From: Anaerolineae bacterium
GTDB taxonomy: Bacteria > Chloroflexota > Anaerolineae > Promineifilales > Promineifilaceae
Direction of reading: 5' to 3'
Assembly: GCA_019637635.1 (NCBI GenBank)
Contig: JAHBVI010000011.1
Span: 26,164-90,163, forward strand
Length of the DNA: 64,000 nucleotides
How positions within the stretch are numbered: position 1 is the first letter of the stretch; each line of letters starts with the position of its first letter. A program made the position numbers and the translations under genes. Below the pieces are notes generated by a model that worked only from the letters and a program-made list of their open reading frames with translations, did not search any database and was not told the origin of the DNA. Below are positions 43,968 through 51,470 of this stretch, piece by piece.

Positions 43968-45221
43968 ATGAATAATCAGATGCCTGATCGCCCCCAACTC
44001 ATTGCCCAACCTTTTAGCGAACAATCACTTGGCGCAACACTAAAGGCTGCCCTGAGCGGCCAGATTGCTTCTTTTCATACCTTTCGTGCGGCCGTTGCCT
44101 TTGTAAAACGCTCTGGCGTTCAGCACATTCAGGCTGAATTACAGCAGTTCGTACAGGGAGGGGGGTTAGCACAGATTGTGGTGGGGATTGATCAGCTTGG
44201 TTCCAGCCTGGAAGGATTGGCAAGTTTACTAAACGCAGTAGAGGAGGGTGGTTCTGTTTGGGTTAATCGAACTACTGAGACGTATGTGACCTTCCACCCA
44301 AAGGTGTATTTCTTCGCGGCTGATCAGGTGGCTCTGCTGATCGTTGGCTCTGGCAATTTGACGGAAGGGGGCTTGTACACCAATGATGAAGCTTCGCTGA
44401 TGTATTGGCTGGCGTTGCAGGAACCAGAGGATCAGGCGCTTTGGCAGGAAATCAACGCCTATTTGGACCACTGGGGTGATGCGGCTAATGGCAATGCGAT
44501 ACAACTAACGGCCGATTTGCTCAATGAATTAGTTGAGGCAGGGCTGGTTCCGACAGAGGAGAAAATTGAGCGAGAAGGGGATGAGGCAACGGCCGTTTCC
44601 CCCACACCATCCCCTCAACCGGAAACACAACTGGCGCATGTGTTCTTCAAGAAATCGGCCGTTAAACGCACTGCGCCACGTTCCAAAACCAGTGTACCAA
44701 AACCGAAAAAGCCCACTTTACCGCCCGAAGAAGCGGTCTCGCAACCGGTTGAGTTGGCTATGGAAGCGCCCATTGGCTTTGTTATGATTTTGCAGCGCAC
44801 AGATGTCGGCACGGGGCAGACAACGACAGGAACCAGTCGCCGTTCGCCAGAAATCTTCATCCCGTTAGCTGCCAGAGATGTTTTTCCTGAGTTTTGGGGT
44901 TGGCCGACGTTGTTTGTCGAAGACGCAGCGCGACCCGGCAAGTATGATCGTCAGGCGGTCAAGATGCGGATTGGCGGGGATTTGGTCATGGTTAATATGA
45001 TGACCTGGCCGGTCAAGCACGATTTCCGGTTGCGTAGCGAAGCGTTACGCAGCGCAGGGGCCATTGGCGATATTTTGCGCCTGGAAAAGCCAACAGAAGG
45101 AACTCCCTTTGCGTATTACGTGGAGATCATCCCGCAGGGAACCAGCGATTACGAGAGTTATCTGGCTTTGTGCGTAAACCAGGTGCGAAATTCTGCGAAG
45201 CGGTGGGGGTATTACCGTTAG
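43968..45221 (+). CDS. PLD-family restriction endonuclease (BfiI/NgoFVII type)
   Basis: The 417-residue protein has an N-terminal phospholipase-D nuclease: H110 and K112 in FHPKVYFF, N130 in VGSGNLTEGG, and E141 in TNDEASLM. These spacings equal those recalled for BfiI (H105, K107, N125, E136). A variable linker (about 185-275) leads to a C-terminal domain (GFVMILQRTDVGTG, RRSPEIFIPLAARDVFPEF) consistent with the B3-like DNA-reading domain of that family. It should cut DNA without metal ions as a dimer. The ATG at 43968 is chosen since earlier frame is terminator. It converges on two methyltransferases, overlapping the first by four bases. Confidence 0.78.
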   Translation: MNNQMPDRPQLIAQPFSEQSLGATLKAALSGQIASFHTFRAAVAFVKRSGVQHIQAELQQFVQGGGLAQIVVGIDQLGSSLEGLASLLNAVEEGGSVWVNRTTETYVTFHPKVYFFAADQVALLIVGSGNLTEGGLYTNDEASLMYWLALQEPEDQALWQEINAYLDHWGDAANGNAIQLTADLLNELVEAGLVPTEEKIEREGDEATAVSPTPSPQPETQLAHVFFKKSAVKRTAPRSKTSVPKPKKPTLPPEEAVSQPVELAMEAPIGFVMILQRTDVGTGQTTTGTSRRSPEIFIPLAARDVFPEFWGWPTLFVEDAARPGKYDRQAVKMRIGGDLVMVNMMTWPVKHDFRLRSEALRSAGAIGDILRLEKPTEGTPFAYYVEIIPQGTSDYESYLALCVNQVRNSAKRWGYYR

Positions 45222-46831
45222 TTGTTGCGGAAGCAAAGGATGGTTTCGGCGCTGCTGGCATTTTTCTTGAAAATATCACGCGATACCAGCATTTCCATCG
45301 GGATTTGCTCGACCAGATGCAGGCCAGCCGCTTCGCCCAATTCGCCCAATAGTTGATCCGTTTCGATGTCTACGCGCTCGCCTCCGGCGATGGTGTGATT
45401 GTTACCGACCACGACAAAAGCGGGCGCGCCGGGACGCAGTAGACGCGGGAATGTTTCTAGCACCTGACGCATGTCGAAGAAATAACGGGCTAACAGAGCG
45501 GGCAGATTTTGTCGCCGAAAGCCCACATTGGCGTCCTGGTTCAGGTGGTGAATGCGGTCAATAACGGCCGTTATCCTCCCCGTCAATCTCCCCCGATTTT
45601 GTTCATACTCCGCCCAATACGCCTGACGACGGCCGTTGCTAATCTCCCGGTTGCCGATCATCTGGTAATCGCGTGACCGATGCCCCGGGCGCGAGAGCAA
45701 ACCCAAAAAGTAGAGGCTCAAACGGTCTGTATCCAGATAGGGCAGAGCAGTAGCGTAAGGCGGCGAAGTGATAATGGCATCAATCTGTCCTGCGTGCGCC
45801 GCCAGTAATCTGTCCGCTTGTTGGGCGTTTCCTTCACGAATATCGGCCGCACCAATAGCCTGACCCTGGTTTTCGTACAAAAAGGCCAGAATTATCTTTA
45901 CGGAGCGATTGAGTTCCGTCAAGAACTCAGAAATTGCGTCAGGAATTTCATCAGAAACGTCCCGGCGCACGCGCAAGTCGTCATCTTTCTGCCAGGAGAC
46001 ACGGCGCAAAATGTTACTCAGGCTGACCATAAACAAGCGGCGGCAAGCAAGATTTGGTATTTGCTGAATACAGATCATGATCCGATCCAGCGCGGTTAAC
46101 ACTTCGGGGGCAAACCAATTTGAGAGATACGTGCGGTCTGGCTCGCTGAGGGTGTTTAACCAGGCGAATGAGTGTTCTGGCGCAGCGGGTTCGGTCAGTA
46201 AATCCTTATTCACCGCTGCAAACTGTTCGGCCAATTGCGCTGGCGGCACGGCCAAAATATCGCATTTGGTCTGGCTGACAAGCACCGAGAGGGGGTTCAT
46301 GTCCAGCCCATAAGCCTGACAACCAAGCAAGACAGCTTCAACGGCCGTTGTCCCACTTCCCGACATGGGATCCAGCACCTTCGCTTCTGGCTTGATTTCA
46401 GCGATGTTGAGTAGAGAGCGAACCAATTGAGGGAAGAATTTGCCGCGATATTCGTGGATGCCGTGCGGCCCATAGCGCAGGTTACGCCGGTTGGGAATGG
46501 GCACATGACCGTTAAAGGGAAGCATCGTTTGAAGCTGAACGGCCGTAACCCCATTTCGTGCCAGTGTGGTAGTGGCTTCGCGGCGCACCTGTTGGGTGAG
46601 TTGGAGGGAGGGAACGGCCGTTTCTCCACCCACTCCCTCCCAATAAGCCAGATGCCCGACCAAATCCGCCGGTTCTACCGATGATTCAACCCAATAATCG
46701 CCCGTCTCCTCATGCGCCAGATTGAGGCAGGCGACAGGTTCATGCCCGGTCAGGGCAGCCAACTCCCTAAGCGCCAACGTTTTCTCAAACGGTTGAATGT
46801 ACGGTTTCAGGCGACAAATCACTTTGCCCAC
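45218..46831 (-). CDS. DNA methyltransferase 1 of the PLD-type restriction system
   Basis: The 537-residue enzyme carries the AdoMet motif LDPMSGSGTTAVEAVLLG (153-170) and the catalytic TSPPY near 352. About 190 residues between them may read the target. The box HEYRGKFFPQL before motif I recurs in its neighbour as HPYPAKYIPQI, so the two are paralogues. The catalytic motif allows N4-cytosine or N6-adenine methylation. A GTG start overlaps the upstream stop as TAGTG, so the pair is coupled. Two methyltransferases suggest an asymmetric recognition site with one enzyme per strand. Confidence 0.87.
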   Translation of the reverse strand: MGKVICRLKPYIQPFEKTLALRELAALTGHEPVACLNLAHEETGDYWVESSVEPADLVGHLAYWEGVGGETAVPSLQLTQQVRREATTTLARNGVTAVQLQTMLPFNGHVPIPNRRNLRYGPHGIHEYRGKFFPQLVRSLLNIAEIKPEAKVLDPMSGSGTTAVEAVLLGCQAYGLDMNPLSVLVSQTKCDILAVPPAQLAEQFAAVNKDLLTEPAAPEHSFAWLNTLSEPDRTYLSNWFAPEVLTALDRIMICIQQIPNLACRRLFMVSLSNILRRVSWQKDDDLRVRRDVSDEIPDAISEFLTELNRSVKIILAFLYENQGQAIGAADIREGNAQQADRLLAAHAGQIDAIITSPPYATALPYLDTDRLSLYFLGLLSRPGHRSRDYQMIGNREISNGRRQAYWAEYEQNRGRLTGRITAVIDRIHHLNQDANVGFRRQNLPALLARYFFDMRQVLETFPRLLRPGAPAFVVVGNNHTIAGGERVDIETDQLLGELGEAAGLHLVEQIPMEMLVSRDIFKKNASSAETILCFRNN

Positions 46832-48252
46832 TATCGCCCCCTCTGACGCGCTCTGTTACGCAGAATGACAATGTGTTCATCCTTAATTTTGCCAATTGCC
46901 GGGTTGAATGATTTTTTGCTGGCCTGCAAATGGCGCGTCAAATTTGCCACAGCCTCATAACCGGCTGCCTCCGCTACTTCGATCAAAAGTTGATCGTTTT
47001 GGATGCGTTGCCCTTTGATTGTCGAATCGCCAATCACAAAACAGGCGTAACGATTTGGCTTCAGCGTATGGGAAAGCCAGGAGAGAATGGTGAACAATTC
47101 GCCGCGAAAGGTATCGGCTGTTGCCCCATTGCTCCCCTTGTGGCTGTATTTGCGATGGCTGCCAATCTCTTCCTGTTTAAATTTTGGCTGGTCCATATCC
47201 AACCATAACATGCGGGTCCGGTGATAAAGGTGATAACTGTAAGCATTGGGATAAGGTGGTGAACAGACAACTAGATCAACCGGTTCGATGTCTGGCGGTT
47301 CTAGAATGTTCGCCTGGTGGATGGTAGCGGTGAAACGGCCGTCTACCTCTTCACCAAATTCCACCACCCGCTGTACGGCCTGCGCCAACGTGCGGCTGAA
47401 AAGTTGCAGCGTGTCCCCCGGTTTAATGTTCTTCTGGCGGCGCACATAGCGCGTATCTGAATCCTGCCGCGACACGGTAACGATAATGGCCGAAAATGCA
47501 GTTAGCGCCAATTGCCTTGCTTTCTCTGACCCAAGTGATAGGCATTTTGTCTTGATAAATGACAGTTCTTCGATCACCGGCTGGTCAAACCATTCTTCTA
47601 CACCTTCAAATGCTGGCATCGGGGCAGACTGAGGAAATGGGGATAATTCAGGGAACAAAGGTAAGGTTCCCATAAAAGTCTGTTGGGCAAAATAACTGAT
47701 TTCCTCAACCAGCCCCCTCAAGCAGTCTACCTCTGCTTCGTTCAATAAAGTCGTTTTGGATCGGCTGATCAGGCAAGCCAATGGGTTTGCGTCTATGCCG
47801 ATAGCGTGGCATTCCAGGCGCAACGCTTCCACCAAAGTCGTGCCGCTACCACAAAACGGATCCAGCACTGTATCACCGATTGATGCCAATTCTCGAATAA
47901 GTGCCTTCGGAATTTGAGGGATGTATTTCGCCGGGTAAGGGTGGATGGCGTGGGTCAGGTAGCCGGTGTTTGCGTTGATAAAATCCCAATCCATCTTTTC
48001 CAAACGAGGGATCGCCCCGATGGGCGCTTCATAGACAACCGCGCTTTCTTTGAGGATTGGCGCGGCCGTACCATTGACTTGTCGGGCAAATTCCACAATT
48101 GTTTGCGCTTCTTCATGGGTGAACAATCGCCAGTCATTCCGATCTCGTCCCGGTTCGGAGATGCGTCCCTCGCGCAGCCAGCGCAACAGCGTATCGCGGT
48201 GAATGCCCGCCATTTGGGAGACTTGCTTGGTGGAATAGGTTGCTACGCTCAT
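46831..48252 (-). CDS. DNA methyltransferase 2 with fused MerR-type helix-turn-helix
   Basis: The 473-residue protein starts with a MerR-like DNA-binding domain (YSTKQVSQMAGIHRDTLLRW, then GRISEPGRDRNDWRLFT, residues 6-60). The methyltransferase follows, with HPYPAKYIPQI at 104-114, DPFCGSGTTLVEAL at 131-144 and CSPPYPNAYSY near 330. The N-terminal domain could bind the operon's own promoter and hold back expression, as the leading domains of some other methyltransferases do. The start could lie up to 12 codons earlier. It is first gene of the two-methyltransferase unit. Confidence 0.85.
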   Translation of the reverse strand: MSVATYSTKQVSQMAGIHRDTLLRWLREGRISEPGRDRNDWRLFTHEEAQTIVEFARQVNGTAAPILKESAVVYEAPIGAIPRLEKMDWDFINANTGYLTHAIHPYPAKYIPQIPKALIRELASIGDTVLDPFCGSGTTLVEALRLECHAIGIDANPLACLISRSKTTLLNEAEVDCLRGLVEEISYFAQQTFMGTLPLFPELSPFPQSAPMPAFEGVEEWFDQPVIEELSFIKTKCLSLGSEKARQLALTAFSAIIVTVSRQDSDTRYVRRQKNIKPGDTLQLFSRTLAQAVQRVVEFGEEVDGRFTATIHQANILEPPDIEPVDLVVCSPPYPNAYSYHLYHRTRMLWLDMDQPKFKQEEIGSHRKYSHKGSNGATADTFRGELFTILSWLSHTLKPNRYACFVIGDSTIKGQRIQNDQLLIEVAEAAGYEAVANLTRHLQASKKSFNPAIGKIKDEHIVILRNRARQRGR

Positions 48253-48318
48253 AGTGGCATTGTAACGCATACCTGCAACTATATGCAACTATAGTTTCCC
48301 ATAGCGTTAATTGGCCCA

Positions 48319-48423
48319 ACGGCCGTTGCCCATCCCCCAATCCACCATCGCCAATCCGAAATCGAAAACGGCCGTTTCCCTCTCCCAATTTTGCGCGTGT
48401 GGGTGGTGAGGTGGTACGGCCGT
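48319..48423. repeat. Two abutting ACGGCCGT-ended hairpin units
   Basis: ACGGCCGT occurs at 48319, 48368 and 48416, so two units of about 56 bp share the middle octamer. The second (TTTCCCTCTCCCAATTTTG, then CGCGTGTGGGTGGTGAGG) matches the unit at 49316-49372 at roughly 70 percent of inner positions by eye. Confidence 0.7.
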
Positions 48424-48455
48424 TCAACGGTCAGTGGATTGGCAAGATGGGTAAC

Positions 48456-48866
48456 TTAAAGCGTAGAAAGCCAGTTTTCTAGCTGTAACTGAGGGATGGG
48501 CTGGAAATCTTTGTCGGTGGTCAACAATATCAAATCGTGGCGCAAGGCGATGGCGGCAACGAGCGCATCTACGGTTTCCAGTTGTCGGCCGCGACTGCGA
48601 AGGGCTATTTGCAATTGGGCAGCAAACTCGGCGTCTGTTTCATCCGGTATGTAACAAGTCAGCAAAGGCTTAAGACGTTCCCACTCGGCCAGGTTTTGTT
48701 TGGCGCGAGGCAGCAGGGCAATGCCAAATAATGTTTCAGTGATGCCCGGTACACAAATGGCAAAGTTATCCCCATCATCAGGCCTTTGCAGAATACGCTC
48801 ACGCAGAGGGTGGCTGATAGTGATCAACGGGGAGGCGTGGTTGGTATCCAGCAGGTAATTTGCCAT
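48456..48866 (-). CDS. PIN-domain toxin, VapC-like
   Basis: The 136-residue protein has the PIN acidic residues: Asp in YLLDTN (residue 7), Glu in GITETLFG (near 44), Asp in ETVDALVAAIAL and Asp in LTTDKDF. Such proteins are Mg-dependent RNases that cut tRNA or rRNA when freed from their antitoxin. The upstream gene on the same strand ends one base before this ATG, as usual for antitoxin-toxin pairs. It is predicted to act in the cytoplasm. Confidence 0.87.
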   Translation of the reverse strand: MANYLLDTNHASPLITISHPLRERILQRPDDGDNFAICVPGITETLFGIALLPRAKQNLAEWERLKPLLTCYIPDETDAEFAAQLQIALRSRGRQLETVDALVAAIALRHDLILLTTDKDFQPIPQLQLENWLSTL

Positions 48867-48867
48867 G

Positions 48868-49212
48868 TCAGGCGCGCCCTTCGGCGGCAGCGTTGGCGCG
48901 GGAGATGGCCTCCATCTCCGCTTCTACAACAGTCCAGGACTGGTTCCAGGTTGCCAGATCAAAATCAGGGTCTTCTGGGGCACGGCGTAACGCCTCGGCT
49001 AAAGAACCGCTAGCCAGACGTAGACTACCAGGATTGACCGGGGTAGCCTGTATTCTGGCAACTACTTCTTCGGGCGAGGGGAATGCCGTTTCTGTTTCCA
49101 GAGCATCATGCAACAGTTCAACGATCAACTGCTCCAGAGGCACACGTTCTATTTGTGCCTTACGCTGAAGTTTGCGTTCCATTTCGTGGGGCATACTAAT
49201 GATTACAGTCAT
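48868..49212 (-). CDS. Ribbon-helix-helix-like antitoxin, VapB-like
   Basis: The 114-residue protein opens with a strand-helix-helix (VIISMPHEMERKLQRKAQIE, then PLEQLIVELLHDAL) typical of DNA-binding antitoxins. It ends in an acidic, likely disordered tail (EDPDFDLATWNQSW) suited to wrap the toxin. It should bind its own promoter and neutralise the PIN protein. At 114 residues it is longer than common VapB (70-90). Spacing to the toxin start is one base. Confidence 0.75.
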   Translation of the reverse strand: MTVIISMPHEMERKLQRKAQIERVPLEQLIVELLHDALETETAFPSPEEVVARIQATPVNPGSLRLASGSLAEALRRAPEDPDFDLATWNQSWTVVEAEMEAISRANAAAEGRA

Positions 49213-49315
49213 GCTGCACCTCCGTCACTCAGTCCGCCTTTTGTCCGATCCTTGCTAACTTTTGCAAGTATAGTCTGGTTCGTGATGTTATTCAATCATG
49301 CTAATGGATGGCAAA

Positions 49316-49372
49316 ACGGCCGTCCCCCCCTCCCAAATTTCCGCGTGTAGATGGTGGGGGGGGAACGGCCGT
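49316..49372. repeat. ACGGCCGT-ended hairpin unit upstream of the toxin-antitoxin pair
   Basis: Octamers at 49316 and 49365 flank CCCCCCCTCCC facing GGGGGGGG. It is homologous in layout and sequence to 48368-48423, so the two form direct repeats around the toxin-antitoxin cassette. Confidence 0.7.
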
Positions 49373-49472
49373 TTCAGATGGTTATTAGTGACAACGGCCG
49401 GTTGCCGTTACACCTATAAGGCTCATTTATCAGTACCCCAAATGAGGCAAAATGAAGGAGTGTAGACGGCCG

Positions 49473-49658
49473 TTACTGGCTATCTTTGCGGGGGCGGCCA
49501 TGCTGCCCGGTATAGACTTCGGCGCGGAAACGTTCAAACTCATCACGGGTAATCACCCATCGGCGTTGCCATAGAGTACCCAAACGCCCGGCGCGGCAAT
49601 ACTCCCTTACACGTTTGGGGGATATTCCTAACTCTTTAGCTACATCTTCAACCGTCAT
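49473..49658 (-). CDS. Excisionase-like helix-turn-helix protein
   Basis: The product of about 61 residues reads MTVEDVAKELGISPKRVREY, CRAGRLGTLWQRRWVI and a basic tail, which is the winged helix of the excisionase/MerR-like family. The second of two ATGs is chosen since AGAGG lies nine bases before it and overlaps the first. It is transcribed away from the recombinase operon across a short region with divergent promoters, so it could be the element's repressor or directionality factor. Confidence 0.8.
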   Translation of the reverse strand: MTVEDVAKELGISPKRVREYCRAGRLGTLWQRRWVITRDEFERFRAEVYTGQHGRPRKDSQ

Positions 49659-49687
49659 AATTTCCATCCTCTGAATTGTATAGGTTA

Positions 49688-49752
49688 AGTATAATCAAAA
49701 AACCGTTTTTCGGTAAACCGTATATTGACAGACTGTTTTGTATAGCTACAAT
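49688..49752. promoter_or_regulatory. Divergent promoter region of the integrated element
   Basis: Rightward: TTGACA (49725-49730), 16 bases, TACAAT (49747-49752). Leftward: TTTACC (49717-49712), 18 bases, TATACT (49693-49688). ACCG-TTTTT-CGGT (49702-49714) plus a further ACCG at 49717 lie between them and could be the operator of the helix-turn-helix protein. Confidence 0.65.
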
Positions 49753-50052
49753 GGACTTGCCCCACAAGAACGCCCTACGGCGAAATTTGGGGCAATAGAG
49801 AGTTACCCAGGGCGACAACTGAATAGAAATCATTGATTGATTTAGCCGTCGCCTGATTGCCTCTGCCCTGGGTGTAATCGGGCGATGTGCTTTTAAGGAG
49901 AGGACACAGCCGTACCCAGGCTGGCAACCTGCCCGGCGGGAATGGAAAACGCCCTACCCTTCACGCCGGGGCGATTCAGATAGGGCGCAATAAGAGTAAC
50001 GGCCGTCTACTCTTTGCGCGGGGAGACGGCCGTCACAGGAGATTTTACCATC
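49753..50052 (+). ncRNA. Long structured leader of the element operon
   Basis: No convincing gene is seen. TTACCCAGGGC (near 49802) can pair with GCCCTGGGTGTAA (near 49864), GCCCTA with TAGGGC (about 49950-49985), and ACGGCCGTCT with AGACGGCCGT (49999-50033). The set of nested stems before the first gene suggests an RNA that controls the operon or is itself functional. I cannot match it to a known family. Confidence 0.4.
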
Positions 50053-50277
50053 ATGTTCGAGATAGACGATTTTATACAGGAATTCAGAGACCAGGCAGAA
50101 CAGGAAAATGAGATGGAAACGACGCGGGCACGTGATAAGTGGCTGCGGGCGTCCATTACCCTGTTTGCTGTTTTAGTGGCCGGGTATACGACTATGCACG
50201 GCATATCAGCCACCCTGCACTATCGGGCAGCGGGTACGGCCGGGATGGTCACGGGCCTTGTGGGCATTATCGTGTGA
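50053..50277 (+). CDS. Element membrane protein, N-terminal part before an in-frame TGA
   Basis: The 74-residue part has an acidic helix (FEIDDFIQEFRDQAEQENEM) and two hydrophobic stretches (ASITLFAVLVAGYTT, AGMVTGLVGIIV), ending at TGA inside the second. The same frame stays open after the stop and continues as EGLFLVLSHGLIHGTFKGG, so this and the next entry look like one protein of about 310 residues. AGGAGA lies upstream of the ATG. I do not recognise the family. Confidence 0.6.
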   Translation: MFEIDDFIQEFRDQAEQENEMETTRARDKWLRASITLFAVLVAGYTTMHGISATLHYRAAGTAGMVTGLVGIIV

Positions 50278-50295
50278 GAAGGGCTATTTCTGGTT

Positions 50296-50982
50296 TTGTC
50301 TCATGGCCTCATTCATGGCACGTTCAAGGGTGGCAGATTGCACATTAGACTGATGGCGCTGGCAACGGCCGTTGCCCTGACTTTCATGCTGTTGAATACG
50401 GTTATTGACGCCCAATTGAACGCGGAGATGGAATTAAGCCAAAACATGCTTTTCTACTTCGCTTATATCCTGCCCATATCCTCAGTAATTGCCGTTGTCA
50501 TTGCCTTGACCGGGTTGTACTTTGCGCCAGACGCGGAGCGGGCAAGGGAATGCGGTGAGGCCATTAACGCCTACAAACAACAGCAGTTTGCCGCGTATAT
50601 TGCTGCCCGAAAAGCGGAGCTACTGGTACAGCGGGCCATAGCTAATGCTCAGTTAGGGGCACGGATAACAGCGGCCAAAACCGTAGCCAGCCACTACCAA
50701 AGCGAAGATGTACGGCGGCGAATTGAAGGCGCGGCCGTTGCTTCTATCCCGGCGCTGTTACGGCAAATTGGGGTGAATGAGGCGAGTAATACGGCCGTAC
50801 CTGCTCAGAATGATTATGAGGGCAGCGACGGGGAACCCGTCACGGCCACGTATGATGACCTGCAAGCCCTGGTAGACGACCTGGTACGGGAACGGCTGGC
50901 AGCAGAACGGGCGGCGCAACCCGTTACGCCTGCACCTAATGGACACGGCGCAAATTTTACCCACCGGCCTGGGGGCCGGTAA
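50296..50982 (+). CDS. Element membrane protein, C-terminal part after an in-frame TGA
   Basis: The frame is open from just after the TGA; a TTG at 50296 is the first possible start, with no ribosome site. It holds two spans (LMALATAVALTFMLLNTVI, FYFAYILPISSVIAVVIALTG), a long Ala/Gln/Arg-rich helix (RECGEAINAYKQQQFAAYIA) and an acidic tail. The layout of spans plus cytoplasmic coiled coil resembles hypothetical membrane proteins in integrative elements. Function is unknown. Either it is restarted, read through, or dead. Confidence 0.5.
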   Translation: MSHGLIHGTFKGGRLHIRLMALATAVALTFMLLNTVIDAQLNAEMELSQNMLFYFAYILPISSVIAVVIALTGLYFAPDAERARECGEAINAYKQQQFAAYIAARKAELLVQRAIANAQLGARITAAKTVASHYQSEDVRRRIEGAAVASIPALLRQIGVNEASNTAVPAQNDYEGSDGEPVTATYDDLQALVDDLVRERLAAERAAQPVTPAPNGHGANFTHRPGGR

Positions 50983-51152
50983 GCGAAGGCGACAATGGAC
51001 GGCGCAAACGACGAATTGAACGTGAAGATACCACCTGTGCCCATTGTGGTAAGCGAATGTCACCAGGGCGAAGCGGACGGCGCAAATACTGTAATGATGC
51101 TTGCAGCCAGCGGGCTTACCGGGAACGGCAACGAACCAGGCAAACAGCGTAA
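50940..51152 (+). CDS. Small zinc-finger frame without a normal start codon
   Basis: In the frame ending at TAA 51150-51152 the sequence reads CAHCGKRMSPGRSGRRKYC, then NDACSQRAYRERQRTRQ. The C-x2-C and C-x3-C knuckles with a basic tail look like a real treble-clef-type zinc finger. No ATG, GTG or TTG opens the frame after its upstream stop at 50937. It may be reached by frameshift from the preceding membrane-protein frame. It overlaps out of frame with the N-terminal part of the next open frame, which is then probably not coding there. Confidence 0.45.
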   Translation, partial: WTRRKFYPPAWGPVSEGDNGRRKRRIEREDTTCAHCGKRMSPGRSGRRKYCNDACSQRAYRERQRTRQTA

Positions 51153-51156
51153 CGGC

Positions 51157-51390
51157 GTGGGTTTTACTAATACTAAACCTAACGCCACCCTAACACGGCC
51201 GTGTCAACAATGCGGCCGGGAGATGGTGGTAAGACGGCCGTCTAAACGCTTTTGCGGGGCAGCTTGCCGCCGGGTGGCCTGGCTGGTATGCAACCCTGAC
51301 AAAGCGGCGGTATTGGCGGCCAATGACAAGGCCCGGTTACGGGTACATTTGGAAGGGCGGGGCGTGGTGTGGATTGAACAGGCAGCATAG
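51157..51390 (+). CDS. Small zinc-finger protein
   Basis: From GTG 51157 the product has 77 residues with CQQCGREMVVRRPSKRFCGAAC-type knuckles: C-x2-C at the front and C-x3-C about 15 residues later, then a basic helix (RRVAWLVCNPDK). It closely parallels the previous zinc-finger frame, so the two are probably duplicates. The frame is open back to 50995, but that part overlaps the other finger in a different frame and shows no motif. It lies before the recombinase and could be an accessory DNA-binding factor. Confidence 0.5.
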   Translation: MGFTNTKPNATLTRPCQQCGREMVVRRPSKRFCGAACRRVAWLVCNPDKAAVLAANDKARLRVHLEGRGVVWIEQAA

Positions 51391-51396
51391 TGTAAA

Positions 51397-51452
51397 ACGG
51401 CCGTGTTTCCCAGGCATGTCCCGAAGTATTGAGGGATGGGTGACACGGCCGT
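51397..51452 (+). terminator. ACGGCCGT-ended hairpin between the zinc finger and recombinase genes
   Basis: AAAACGGCCGTGT faces its exact inverse ACACGGCCGTTTT (13 bp), with a further CCCA/TGGG inside, followed by TTATT. The octamers are 48 bases apart, as in the units near 48.3 and 49.3 kb. Confidence 0.65.
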
Positions 51453-51470
51453 TTTATTAGGAATTGTGAG

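Noticed and set aside
50995..51156. N-terminal half of the 131-residue open frame
   Set aside because: It overlaps a zinc-finger motif in another frame and shows no motif itself, so the gene is started at 51157 instead.
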